From the NCBI GenBank assembly GCA_029864385.1, contig JAOTTL010000020.1:1-30107 (forward strand): a stretch of DNA of 30,107 bases. Reading direction: 5' to 3'. This document shows positions 22,570 through 29,474 of the stretch, in pieces; positions within the stretch are counted from its first letter, which is position 1; each line of letters starts with the position of its first letter. Source of the DNA: SG8-41 sp029864385. Lineage in GTDB: Bacteria; Pseudomonadota; Gammaproteobacteria; Burkholderiales; SG8-41. Under the pieces are notes generated by a model. That model was given only the letters and a program-made list of their open reading frames with translations, had not been told where the DNA came from and ran no database searches. Both the position numbers and the translations under genes were made by a program.

Positions 22570-23460
22570 ATGGCTGAATGCATCGGTATCGTCGGCGTTG
22601 GACTGATGGGACAAGCGTTTGCGCATCACTTGCTGCAAAGCGGATTCAAGGTGCAAGGATTCGACCTCGATGAGAGGCGTCTGGCCCAGTTGCATGAGAG
22701 CGGCGGCACACCAGTCGAATCCCCCGCGGAGGCGGCCCGAGGCGCGCGCTGGCTGATCACGTCGCTGCCGAACAGCGACATCGTGAGGGAAGTGGTCCTG
22801 GGCGCGAACGGCGTCGCGGAGTCCGCCGCGAAGGGACTCATCCTGGCGGACACCTCCACCTCCCGGCCCGAAGATTCCGAGAAGCTCGGCGCCGAGCTCG
22901 CGAAGCGGGGCATCCGCTTTCTCGATGCGTGCGTGAGCGGCACCAGCGCCATGGCCTGGAAAAAGGATCTGATCGTAATTGCCGGCGGGACAGCCGAGGA
23001 CTTCGAAGCGGCCAAGCCGCTGTTCGACGGCTTTGCCCGGGCGGCTTATCGCATGGGCGCGGTCGGATCCGGGGCGGTGACGAAGCTCATCATCAATCTC
23101 ATCCTGTTCGGCAACCGATTGGCGCTGGCCGAAGGTCTGGTGCTCGGTATGAAAGCCGGCATGGAAGGCGAGAGCCTGCTGCACGTCCTGCAGGATGCCG
23201 CGTGCAGTTCCAAGACCATGATCGACAAGGGCCCGAAGATGCTGAAGGCGGACTTTTCGCCGGAAGGCCAGGTGCGAACTTCGCTCAAGGACGCACGTCT
23301 TGCGCTCGAGCAGGGCTCGCGTTTCGGGGCGCCGATGCTCGTGACAAGCCTGTGGGCCCAGATGCAGCAGGCAGCCTATCAGCAGGGGTTGGCGGACCTC
23401 GACAGCTGCGCGTTCATAGAAGTGCTACGAGGGATGGCAGGTTTGCCCAAGCGCAATTAA
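22570..23460 (+). CDS. 3-hydroxyisobutyrate dehydrogenase-family oxidoreductase
   Basis: The 296-residue protein has the family order: GIVGVGLMGQAFAHHL for NAD(P) at residues 6-21, LILADTSTSRPE, DACVSGTSAMAWKKDL (the substrate-binding segment, in which the usual second Gly is Thr), the catalytic lysine Lys172 in GSGAVTKLIINLIL, and KDARLALEQG near the end. It should reduce or oxidise a small beta-hydroxy acid; tartronate semialdehyde and succinic semialdehyde reductases are close relatives. AAAAAGG precedes the ATG. The repeat block upstream stops within 20 bases of the start. Confidence 0.93.
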   Translation: MAECIGIVGVGLMGQAFAHHLLQSGFKVQGFDLDERRLAQLHESGGTPVESPAEAARGARWLITSLPNSDIVREVVLGANGVAESAAKGLILADTSTSRPEDSEKLGAELAKRGIRFLDACVSGTSAMAWKKDLIVIAGGTAEDFEAAKPLFDGFARAAYRMGAVGSGAVTKLIINLILFGNRLALAEGLVLGMKAGMEGESLLHVLQDAACSSKTMIDKGPKMLKADFSPEGQVRTSLKDARLALEQGSRFGAPMLVTSLWAQMQQAAYQQGLADLDSCAFIEVLRGMAGLPKRN

Positions 23461-23489
23461 CAGCCGATGACAGTGGCGCGAATGGAATG

Positions 23490-23553
23490 AACCGCGATCA
23501 AAAGCCTTACCGCTGAGACCGCGAAGGGCGCCAAGAAAAGCAAAAGCCTCACC
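23490..23553. repeat. GACGCNNAG-type repeat block upstream of the DUF454 gene
   Basis: GCCTTACCGCTGAGACCGCG and GAAGGGCGCCAAGAAAAG match the left arms of the large elements at 24800-24975 and 28005-28085. The block runs to the GTG of the next gene, and part of its phrase overlaps that start. Confidence 0.75.
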
Positions 23554-24006
23554 GTGAAGCAACAAATCGATTACTCGCACGAAGTGCGCAAGCACGACTC
23601 ACGCGCCATGCGCGTGCTGTTCGTCGCCCTAGGTTTTTGCTCCGTCGGCGTTGGCGTCGCGGGCGTCATCCTGCCGGTGCTGCCAGCAACGCCGTTCTTT
23701 CTCGTGGCGGCGGCGTGCTTCGCGCGTGCCTCGGAGCGCTTCTATAACTGGCTGCTCAACAACCCCACGGTCGGGCCCAGCATCCGGGAATGGCGCCGCT
23801 ACCGCAGCATTCGTTACCGGACCAAGCTCTTCGCCATCGGGTTAATGGCCGGCACGCTGACAGTCTCGATCGTGTTTTTCGTTGCCGAGCCGTACTTGAA
23901 GGCGGGTCTCGCGGTGCTCGGCGTTTTGCTCGCAATATGGCTGTGGCGCATCCCGTCGCGCGATGCCCCGATCAAATCCGTAAATGGTGAATCGGGAATG
24001 GACTGA
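23554..24006 (+). CDS. DUF454 (YbaN-like) inner-membrane protein
   Basis: The 150-residue protein carries the family block ALGFCSVGVGVAGVILPVLP then ATPFFLVAAACFARASERF, followed by LLNNPTVGPSIREWRRYRSI and two further membrane helices around residues 95-110 and 115-133. The function of DUF454 is not established; it is a small membrane protein of proteobacteria. The start is uncertain: GTG 23554 lies inside a repeat phrase, and ATG 23608, just before the first helix, is an alternative. The last residues (IKSVNGESGMD) are encoded by the GTAAATGGTGAATGG-type repeat, so the natural C-terminus has been extended or replaced by repeat sequence. Confidence 0.85.
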   Translation: MKQQIDYSHEVRKHDSRAMRVLFVALGFCSVGVGVAGVILPVLPATPFFLVAAACFARASERFYNWLLNNPTVGPSIREWRRYRSIRYRTKLFAIGLMAGTLTVSIVFFVAEPYLKAGLAVLGVLLAIWLWRIPSRDAPIKSVNGESGMD

Positions 24007-24432
24007 ACCGCCCCCAGAAGCCTTGCCGCAAAGACCGCGATGGGCGCGGAGGACCAGAAAAGCTTCCCCGCGGAGGGCGCAGAGAACGCGAAGGAAAAGA
24101 AAAGCTCTACCGCGAAGGACGCCGCGGACGCAAAGTATTACAAACAAGAATTCGAGATCGCGGTAAGTCTGTCCCGAATATCCGGACCACTGGCTCGCCT
24201 GTACACCACCCCTGGCGCTGTCTTCGCGTTCTTCGGGTTTTGATTGATTATTGCTCCCTTGGCGTCCTCCGCGTCCTTGGCGATGAGGCTGTTGTTTTCC
24301 TTGGCGCCCTTCGCGCCTCAGCGGTAAAGCTTTAGCGCATCACTCGACACCTCTTCAGCCGCTGTCAGTGATCAGCCGTCACTATTTCAGCACCAGTCAC
24401 CAGTCACCAGTCACCAGTCACGCCCTCAGACT
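24007..24432. repeat. Large GACGCNNAG inverted element, copy C1, and GTCACCA 7-mers
   Basis: The left arm (about 24020-24135) is built from ACCGCGAAGGACGC, GGAGGGCGCAGAG and similar phrases. The right arm (about 24195-24335) has the inverse, for example TGGCGTCCTCCGCGTCC and CCTCAGCGGTAAAGCTTT. The centre (about 24145-24195) holds AAGAATTCGAGA, CGGTAAGTCTGTCC and GGACCACTGGCTCGCC. Much of the same sequence occurs at 28003-28312. A block of GTCACCA 7-mers (24393-24421) follows. There is no gene here. Confidence 0.85.
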
Positions 24433-24615
24433 TCAATCAGTATCAGACCCTATCACGGCTTGCGTGACCTGGCTGATCGTCGCGCAGGTATTGCGCTTGA
24501 TGGAGCTCGCGGTACTCCAGATCATCGCGGCCAGCGTCACAACCACGATCGCGGGTAGAAGGGTATTGACGATCATTGCGAATCCGCTCAACTGCCTTAG
24601 CGTGGGTAGCTTCAT
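24433..24615 (-). CDS. Small membrane protein (60 aa), possible N-terminal remnant
   Basis: ATG at 24615 follows GAGGAAGG at good spacing, a convincing ribosome binding site. The product MKLPTLRQLSGFAMIV then NTLLPAIVVVTLAAMIW has one membrane helix (about residues 10-33), followed by a polar helix (SSIKRNTCATISQVTQAVIG). This resembles the first segment of a membrane sensor, and the stop comes just before the repeat block, so the gene could be a truncated remnant or a true small protein. No further homology is recognisable. A hairpin followed by TTTT lies 30-70 nt upstream of the start. Confidence 0.55.
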   Translation of the reverse strand: MKLPTLRQLSGFAMIVNTLLPAIVVVTLAAMIWSTASSIKRNTCATISQVTQAVIGSDTD

Positions 24616-24645
24616 CGGAACCTTCCTCGTGAAAATGCGGGAAAA

Positions 24646-24681
24646 GCAGCACGCACAGCGGGCTTTGCCGTGCGCTGCTGC
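24646..24681 (-). promoter_or_regulatory. Attenuator-like hairpin upstream of the small membrane gene
   Basis: On the minus strand, GCAGCAGCGCAC pairs with GTGCGTGCTGC (one bulge) around a GGCAAAGCCC centre and is followed by TTTTCCC, thirty bases before the ATG at 24615. The stem is 11 bp. It could terminate transcription in the leader, or end a message that starts further upstream. Confidence 0.45.
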
Positions 24682-24733
24682 GCAGGGTATCGCAACTCGC
24701 CGCCCCTCAGTGCATCACCGACGCCGAGTCAAT

Positions 24734-24765
24734 CGAGAGAAATGGGGTCTCTCGCGATTATTTTT
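24734..24765 (+). terminator. Hairpin with T-run of unclear owner
   Basis: CGAGAGA (24734-24740) pairs with TCTCTCG (24748-24754), loop AATGGGG, and is followed by CGATTATTTTT. In the plus direction this resembles an intrinsic terminator, yet the nearest plus-strand gene is DUF454, ending at 24006. Confidence 0.35.
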
Positions 24766-24784
24766 GAACGACGTGAGTGATGAA

Positions 24785-25173
24785 TGGTGAATCGGCGGAG
24801 TCGCGGCGAGAAGCCTTACCGCCAAAACCGCGAAGGGAGCGGAGGAACGGAAAAGCTTCACCGCGGAGGGCGCAGAGGACGCGAAGGAACAGAAAAGCTT
24901 TACCGCCAAGACCGCGAAGGGCGCCAAGGAAAATAACGTCCTTACCGCGAAGGACGCAGAGGACGCAAAGGCAATGACAATATTTGCATACCCCAATGAC
25001 GCTAATAGAACGCCAAGAGCGGCATAGAAAATCCGTGGTCGGGATGACAGATTTGCCGCATCTCTGCATCCCTATTTGTAATCCTTCGCGTCCTTGGCGA
25101 TCTTTGTGGTAAGGCTTTTCTGTTCCTCCGCGGCCCTGGCGGCCTCAGCGGTAAAGCTTTAGCGCATCACTCG
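24785..25173. repeat. Large GACGCNNAG inverted element C3
   Basis: The left arm (about 24810-24972) carries CCTTACCGCCAAAACCGCG, GAAAAGCTTCACCGCGGAGG, GAAAAGCTTTACCGCCAAG and CTTACCGCGAAGGACGCAG phrases. The right arm (about 25082-25163) reads CCTTCGCGTCCTTGGCG and GCCTCAGCGGTAAAGCTTT. The 100-bp centre (about 24975-25080) is different from the centres of C1 and C2 and contains no gene. Confidence 0.85.
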
Positions 25174-25824
25174 TCACGGCTGTGAAGCACGCGGCAAGGC
25201 GACGCCGATCAGGCAATCCCGGCTCACGGTCGCGGCGAGCTCTTCCTCACCCCACCTCTCCGTGCCCTCGGGCCGGCGCGGGAACACCATGTAGCGCATG
25301 TCGGCCGTGCTGTCGTGGATGCGCACGATGACGTCCTCGGGAAGCTCCAGGCCGAATTCCTTCAGGACGGCACGCGGCTCGCGCACCATGCGTTTGCGGT
25401 AGGGAAGCGACTTGTACCATGCGGGCGGCAGCCCCAGCAGCGGCTTGGGGTAGCACGAGCACAGCGTGCAGACGATGACGTTGTGCACCTTCTCGGTGTT
25501 CTCGACCACCACGAGGTGCAGTGCCTCGAGATCGGTGATTCCCATCTCGTCGCACCCCGCCCGCCCGTTCGCGAGCAGCCGCGCCTTGAATTCGGGGTCG
25601 GTCCAGGCGCGGGCAACGACGCGGGCGCCGCGCGAATGCCCTCGCGCATCCATCCGCTCGATCTGGCGGCGCACCTCGTCGGGAGTGATGACGCCCGTCT
25701 CGATCAGCAACTCGCGCATGGCGATCTCCATCACCTGCAGATAGGGAAGCGGACTGCCGTCGTCGTGATCGCGCTGAAACGTGCGCGCGTGATCGTGAGG
25801 GTGTCCGTGCGCGTGCTCGCTCAT
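25174..25824 (-). CDS. Nitrile hydratase/thiocyanate hydrolase-family alpha (metal) subunit
   Basis: The 216-residue protein is the metal-binding subunit of the family. The metal claw reads VCTLCSC with Cys119, Cys122, Ser123 and Cys124; the Thr after the first Cys is typical of cobalt enzymes (iron enzymes have Ser). Around it are HLVVVENTEKVHNVI, YPKPLLGLPPAWYKS, EFGLELPEDV and the RDCLIGVALP end. An N-terminal His-rich stretch (MSEHAHGHPHDHAR) may help load metal. The enzyme hydrates nitriles to amides or splits thiocyanate to carbonyl sulfide and ammonia. Its ATG overlaps the TGA of the beta C-half gene (ATGA), so translation is coupled. No activator protein gene is present nearby. Confidence 0.93.
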   Translation of the reverse strand: MSEHAHGHPHDHARTFQRDHDDGSPLPYLQVMEIAMRELLIETGVITPDEVRRQIERMDARGHSRGARVVARAWTDPEFKARLLANGRAGCDEMGITDLEALHLVVVENTEKVHNVIVCTLCSCYPKPLLGLPPAWYKSLPYRKRMVREPRAVLKEFGLELPEDVIVRIHDSTADMRYMVFPRRPEGTERWGEEELAATVSRDCLIGVALPRASQP

Positions 25825-26123
25825 GTCGCGGCCTCCCTTGCTGCGGGCTCGAGCCAGTGCTCGAAGATTTCGATGTCCACCGTGTCCTCCGGCGCGCCGC
25901 CGTAGTCGGGCCAGACGTGCCGCTGCCCGAAGCGAACGCGGTAGAGCGGGCGCTTAGGCAGCCCGTCGCGGCCGAAGGCCAACTCCTCGGGGTTGGCGAA
26001 CTCGCCGCAGATGCGCTCGATGACGCCCCGCTTGCCGCGAATGTAGTGCGGCGTGCGGATGTGGCCCGGCGGGTAGGCCGCGCGCACAGTCACGGCGTCA
26101 CCAGCGTGGAAGCGCGACTTCAT
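25821..26123 (-). CDS. Nitrile hydratase beta-subunit C-terminal half, separate gene
   Basis: The 100-residue protein starts MKSRFHAGDAVTVRAAYPPGH, then HYIRGKRGVIERICGEF, and ends RFGQRHVWPDYGG, VDIEIFEHWLEP. This is the SH3-like C-terminal domain that, in ordinary nitrile hydratases, is the second half of the beta subunit; the Arg of YIRGKRG matches the one that contacts the alpha-subunit metal claw. Its ATG (26123-26121) overlaps the TGA of the N-half gene, and its own TGA overlaps the alpha ATG. A separate C-half is the arrangement of thiocyanate hydrolase (scn) and a few three-subunit nitrile hydratases. Confidence 0.92.
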   Translation of the reverse strand: MKSRFHAGDAVTVRAAYPPGHIRTPHYIRGKRGVIERICGEFANPEELAFGRDGLPKRPLYRVRFGQRHVWPDYGGAPEDTVDIEIFEHWLEPAAREAAT

Positions 26124-26440
26124 TTGTAGTGCTCCCGGTCCTTCGCCTCGCGGGCTTCGACCTCGGCCATCTTGCGGCCGAGGTCGTCGGCAGTGAAGAC
26201 GCCCTTTTCGAGCAGGTGGTTGGAGATCGAGAGAATCCAGCGCTCGTAGTAACTGAGGCCGTCGTAGTCCCCGGGCGGGAGATTCTCGATGTGACGGCGA
26301 TGCTCGTCGGTGCGGAGCAGATTCTTCTGCCCGAGCAGATTGCGCACGGCATCCACTCGTTTCTCCCATAGCTCCGCGTCGTGCGCGCTCGTGTCCACTG
26401 GCCCGTCGGGTATTCCGCCCATGTCATGGTGCCTGCGCAT
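26120..26440 (-). CDS. Nitrile hydratase beta-subunit N-terminal half, separate gene
   Basis: The 106-residue protein reads MRRHHDMGGIPDGPVD, then ELWEKRVDAVRNLLGQK, HRRHIENLPPGDYDGLSYYERW, and ends in VEAREAKDREHYK. The HDMGG start, the RHIENLPP block (its arginine contacts the oxidised Cys of the metal site in known enzymes) and YYERW are diagnostic of the beta N-terminal domain. ATG 26440 follows GGAG at nine bases. The frame continues upstream into repeat sequence, which I exclude. It is the first gene of a three-gene, fully overlapping operon with the C-half and the alpha subunit. Confidence 0.92.
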   Translation of the reverse strand: MRRHHDMGGIPDGPVDTSAHDAELWEKRVDAVRNLLGQKNLLRTDEHRRHIENLPPGDYDGLSYYERWILSISNHLLEKGVFTADDLGRKMAEVEAREAKDREHYK

Positions 26441-26497
26441 GTCGCTTACTCCATTGTTGCCGAAAGCCGTCAGCCCGGCGAGCCGTAGGCAACAAAC

Positions 26498-26608
26498 AAT
26501 GAATGGTGAGTGGTGAATAGTGAATGGACTGCACCGCACGTCATCGCTCGTCACCCATCACCCGTCACTCGTCACTCGTCACTCATCACCCGTCACCCGT
26601 CACGCATT
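26498..26608. repeat. GTGAATG / GTCACTC 7-nt block upstream of the hydratase operon
   Basis: ATGAATGGTGAGTGGTGAAT units (about 26499-26527) face GTCACCC, ATCACCC, GTCACTC, GTCACTC and ATCACCC units (about 26550-26602), all on a 7-nt phase. It lies between the small membrane gene and the hydratase operon. Confidence 0.8.
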
Positions 26609-26619
26609 TTGAGCAAACG

Positions 26620-26841
26620 TCACCAGTGCGCAATAAACGTCATAACCGCAAATGCCGCGGCCACGATTGCGGCAATAGCAGCGAACTGGGACCAGCGCAG
26701 GTACTCCCGCGAGACGCGGTTTATCAACCGCCGGTCAAGCTCCTGCTGCATGCGGTAGTGCTCCGGCGAGCGATCGCCCGCTCCTGACATCTTTGCGTGA
26801 ATGTCTGCGTCCGCCAGGTCTCTTAGCTCTTCCTCGTCCAT
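26620..26841 (-). CDS. Small C-tail-anchored membrane protein (73 aa)
   Basis: The product is acidic and helical up to about residue 50 (MDEEELRDLADADIHAKMSG, SPEHYRMQQELDRRLINRV), followed by one membrane helix (FAAIAAIVAAAFAVMTFI) that ends the protein. The ATG at 26841 follows GGAG at seven bases. It is unrecognised, and could assist the neighbouring hydratase or VKOR protein only by proximity. The 73-aa length and clean ribosome site support a real gene. Confidence 0.7.
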   Translation of the reverse strand: MDEEELRDLADADIHAKMSGAGDRSPEHYRMQQELDRRLINRVSREYLRWSQFAAIAAIVAAAFAVMTFIAHW

Positions 26842-26969
26842 AGCGCGCTCCGGTTGTTATCTGTCCGCCTTCTCGGTCTGACCAGAATGCGCCGTTTTGC
26901 CTCTCTTTGGCAAGCTTTGGTGGACGGCCGCACCACTCATCACTTGTCACTCGTCACTCGTTAGAAAAT

Positions 26970-26985
26970 AGGGGCTGTCGCCCCT
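26970..26985 (-). terminator. Intrinsic terminator of the VKOR gene
   Basis: On the minus strand AGGGGC pairs with GCCCCT across a GACA loop and is followed by ATTTTCT. It starts at the VKOR stop codon. Stem 6 bp, all but one GC. Confidence 0.7.
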
Positions 26986-27935
26986 CATTGTTTCGGGGCT
27001 CGATCGGCTGGCCACTCGAAGCGCGACAGGGCCGCCAGCTCGACTACAGGGACCACGCCGGTGTGGCGGCGGCCGTCGATGATCCAGGTCGGAAAGTCCT
27101 TGATGTCGTTCGCGACGCAGGCGAAGTTTTGCGCGCCATTGCGCCCGTTCGGCGTGCACTCGACGTAGGGCAAACGCTCTGCGGAGGCCTCGAACAAGGC
27201 TTTCTGCTGCTGGCAGGCCGGGCACCAGTACGCGCCATAAAAGCGCGCGCCGGAATCACGCAGGTGGACGGCAAGCGCTTTCAGGTACGGCTTCTCGGGC
27301 CCCGCGGCAGGGTCGAAGAGGCCGCTGAAATGCAGGAACAACGCGAACACGATCACGACGGCTGAGCCAACCGGAACCGGCAGCGATTTGGCCCACGCGT
27401 GCTCCGGCATGTGCGCGGGCCTGCGCACCAGCAACAGCACCAGCAGCGCATTGACGATTCCGAAAGAGATGAGGCAGTAGACGCAGAGCGCCTCGATGAC
27501 GAACACCGAGACGCCGGTGAGATACCAGCTCACGGCGGCGCCGACGCTGACGATGGTCAACGCCACTCGCCAGGAGCCCGGGCGGGTGCGCAGACGCCAC
27601 ACCAGCCGCGCGAGCAGCGCGTAAGTCAAAAGGCCCCAAAACGCGACCGGCACGCCCAGCAAGGTAGACCAGCGGCTTTGCTGCACCAGGCCGCAATCGG
27701 AATCCGCCCCGCAGAACGCAGGATGCTCGCCAAACCACGCGACGAACGTAAGGTAGGACGTCAGCATGATTCCGGCCAGGGCAAGCCCGAGCAGCCAGTT
27801 GTCGAGCGGATGCGGACCGCGCCCGCGGGTGACGCCGGCCCGGCTCTCCGCCACTCGCGCCTCGGCGCGATGCCCTGCCCCCGGAGCTTTGTCCCCGGAT
27901 CTATGCTTGCCAGATCGGCGCTGCTTTCTCGACAT
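26985..27935 (-). CDS. VKOR-thioredoxin-like fusion, disulfide generation
   Basis: The 316-residue protein has a vitamin-K-epoxide-reductase domain (about residues 47-205, five hydrophobic segments) and a C-terminal thioredoxin-like domain (about 215-316). In the VKOR part are the loop cysteines Cys75 and Cys81 (AFCGADSDC), Ser87/Trp89 and the quinone-side pair Cys151-Cys154 (CVYC). In the second domain, WCPAC (238-241) and the cis-Pro282 are active-site features. It would make disulfides in the periplasm and pass electrons to quinone, in place of DsbA/DsbB. ATG 27935 is chosen because the first 45 residues are basic and cytoplasmic; there is no clear Shine-Dalgarno and longer starts are open to 28001. 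Confidence 0.92.
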   Translation of the reverse strand: MSRKQRRSGKHRSGDKAPGAGHRAEARVAESRAGVTRGRGPHPLDNWLLGLALAGIMLTSYLTFVAWFGEHPAFCGADSDCGLVQQSRWSTLLGVPVAFWGLLTYALLARLVWRLRTRPGSWRVALTIVSVGAAVSWYLTGVSVFVIEALCVYCLISFGIVNALLVLLLVRRPAHMPEHAWAKSLPVPVGSAVVIVFALFLHFSGLFDPAAGPEKPYLKALAVHLRDSGARFYGAYWCPACQQQKALFEASAERLPYVECTPNGRNGAQNFACVANDIKDFPTWIIDGRRHTGVVPVVELAALSRFEWPADRAPKQ

Positions 27936-28002
27936 GTCGTTATGAATGGTAGATACAGCGCCTGGTTCCCACAAGTGACAAAGTGATGCGTGATGAGTCA
28001 CG

Positions 28003-28441
28003 GGCTAAAGCTTCACCGCCCAGGGCGCAGAGGACGCGGAGGAAGAGAAAAGCTTTACCGCCAAGGACGCCGAGGACGCCGAGTATTTCAAATAAGAATT
28101 CGAGAACGCGGTAAGTCTGTCCGGGATTTTCGGACCACTGGCTCCCCTGTATGCCACCCTTGGCGTTGCCTTCGCGTCCTTGGGGTTTTCATTAATTATT
28201 GTTCCCTTAGCGTCCTCTGCGGCCTTGGCGGTGAGGCTGTTAGTTTCCTCCGCGTCCTTGGCGGCCTTTGCGGTGAGGCTTTTACTTCCTTTGCGGTGAG
28301 GCTTCTGAATGCCGAGTTAAACATCACGGACTCCGCCTGAAGGATGGAGGCGGAAGGATCAGCCGGCTCCACTCACCAGTCCCTCATCACCCATCACCCG
28401 TCACCCGTCACGCGTCACGCGTCACGCCTTATCAAAACCCG
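28003..28441. repeat. Large GACGCNNAG inverted element C2 plus GTCACCC 7-mers
   Basis: Copy C2 has the left arm AAAGCTTCACCGCCCAGGG (from 28006) and CTTTACCGCCAAGGACGC, the centre AAGAATTCGAGAACGCGGTAA then GGACCACTGGCTCC (28094-28146), and the right arm TGGCGTTGCCTTCGCGTCC to GGCCTTTGCGGTGAGG (to about 28310). It is homologous to C1 (24007-24335) over roughly 290 bp. GTCACCC and GTCACGC 7-mers (28390-28427) follow. No gene lies in this gap. Confidence 0.85.
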
Positions 28442-29437
28442 CTATGGCTTGAGCACGAGCTTCCCGAGCACTTTGCCCCCTTCGAGGAGCTCATGCGCAC
28501 GGGCTGCCTCGGCGAGCGGCAGGCGCTGCTGGATAACGGGGCCGATCGCACCTCGGGCAAGCAGCCCCAGCAACGTCTCCGTGCAGGCACGGCGCCTGGC
28601 AGGATTGTCGTCAAACGTGTGCATCGAGAAGAGGCGCAGCGCGGGACTGTGGCCCATCCGGGTGCGCATCGCGTCGTAGACCGCCGCCGATTCCGGTAAG
28701 CCCGCCAGTTGTCCGTACTGGATCACGAGACCAAGCCGTGCGAGGTGATCAAAAAGCAAGGGGAATCTCGCGCCGCCGATTGCATCGAGGATCAGGTCCG
28801 CGCCACGGTTTTCCGTCGCTTCCCTGATCCTGTCGGTCCAGCCCTCTTCAGTCTGCGCGACCGCCACGCTTGCGCCAAGGCGTTTGGCGAATGCGGCCTT
28901 TTCCGGCGAACTCGCGAGCGCGATGACCTTGAACTCTGCGGCAGCGGCAAGCTGAACCGCGGCGGAGCCGATGCCGCCGGCCGCTGCCGTGACCAACACC
29001 GAGTCATACTCGAAGCCTCGCGTCGCGCTGTAGAGAAGATGCCACGCGACCTGATAGCTCGCGAGCGTGGCGGCCGCTTCAAGGTCGACCTTCGGCGGCA
29101 CCTCTACCAGCGCATGGGTATCCACGGCGATGTATTCGGCATAGCACCCGCAGCGGTGTGGAAGCTCGCGGGCCGAGACATAAACCGCCTGCCCGAGGCT
29201 GAAATCGTTGACCTCGGAGCCGAGCGCGGCGATCGTGCCGCTCATCTCGATACCGGGGATCGTGGGCAGGGGAGGCATCCAGCCGTAGCGGCCTTTGCGA
29301 ACCAGCACTTCCGGCATGTTGACGCCGATGGTGTGCGCCTTGACCAGCGCCTGCGACGGGCCCGGAACCGGCGTCGGCACTTCAACCAGCTCGAGCACCT
29401 CCGGCCCGCCGGTCCTTTCCATCCGAACAGCTTTCAC
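28442..29437 (-). CDS. Quinone oxidoreductase-like zinc-independent MDR dehydrogenase
   Basis: The 331-residue medium-chain dehydrogenase/reductase shows the quinone oxidoreductase pattern: MKAVRMERTGGPEVLEL, PTIPGIEMSGTIAALGS, the NADPH-binding TAAAGGIGSAAVQLA around residue 150, DLILDAIGGARF and a GKVLGKLVL end. It lacks the cysteine cluster of zinc enzymes. It likely reduces quinones or enones with NADPH. The start is GTG 29437 with GGAG seven bases upstream. The gene stands alone, and the palindrome A5 lies upstream of it. Confidence 0.92.
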   Translation of the reverse strand: MKAVRMERTGGPEVLELVEVPTPVPGPSQALVKAHTIGVNMPEVLVRKGRYGWMPPLPTIPGIEMSGTIAALGSEVNDFSLGQAVYVSARELPHRCGCYAEYIAVDTHALVEVPPKVDLEAAATLASYQVAWHLLYSATRGFEYDSVLVTAAAGGIGSAAVQLAAAAEFKVIALASSPEKAAFAKRLGASVAVAQTEEGWTDRIREATENRGADLILDAIGGARFPLLFDHLARLGLVIQYGQLAGLPESAAVYDAMRTRMGHSPALRLFSMHTFDDNPARRRACTETLLGLLARGAIGPVIQQRLPLAEAARAHELLEGGKVLGKLVLKP

Positions 29438-29474
29438 TTTCTAGCTCCGACGCATTGGCTACGCTTTACCGCGT

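Noticed and set aside
23984..24243. Two plus-strand frames of 60-67 codons rich in Arg, Lys and Pro
   Set aside because: They lie entirely within the GACGCNNAG element C1 and reflect its 9-nt rhythm, not a gene.
24715..25069. Minus-strand frames of 93-103 codons rich in Phe, Leu and Val
   Set aside because: Products such as FLRVLCALRGEAFLFL are the reverse reading of repeat C3; no start signal.
26510..26787. Open frames reading RHSSLITRHPS-type peptides
   Set aside because: They are translations of the 7-nt GTCACTC repeats and recur in any frame; no ribosome site and no protein-like composition.
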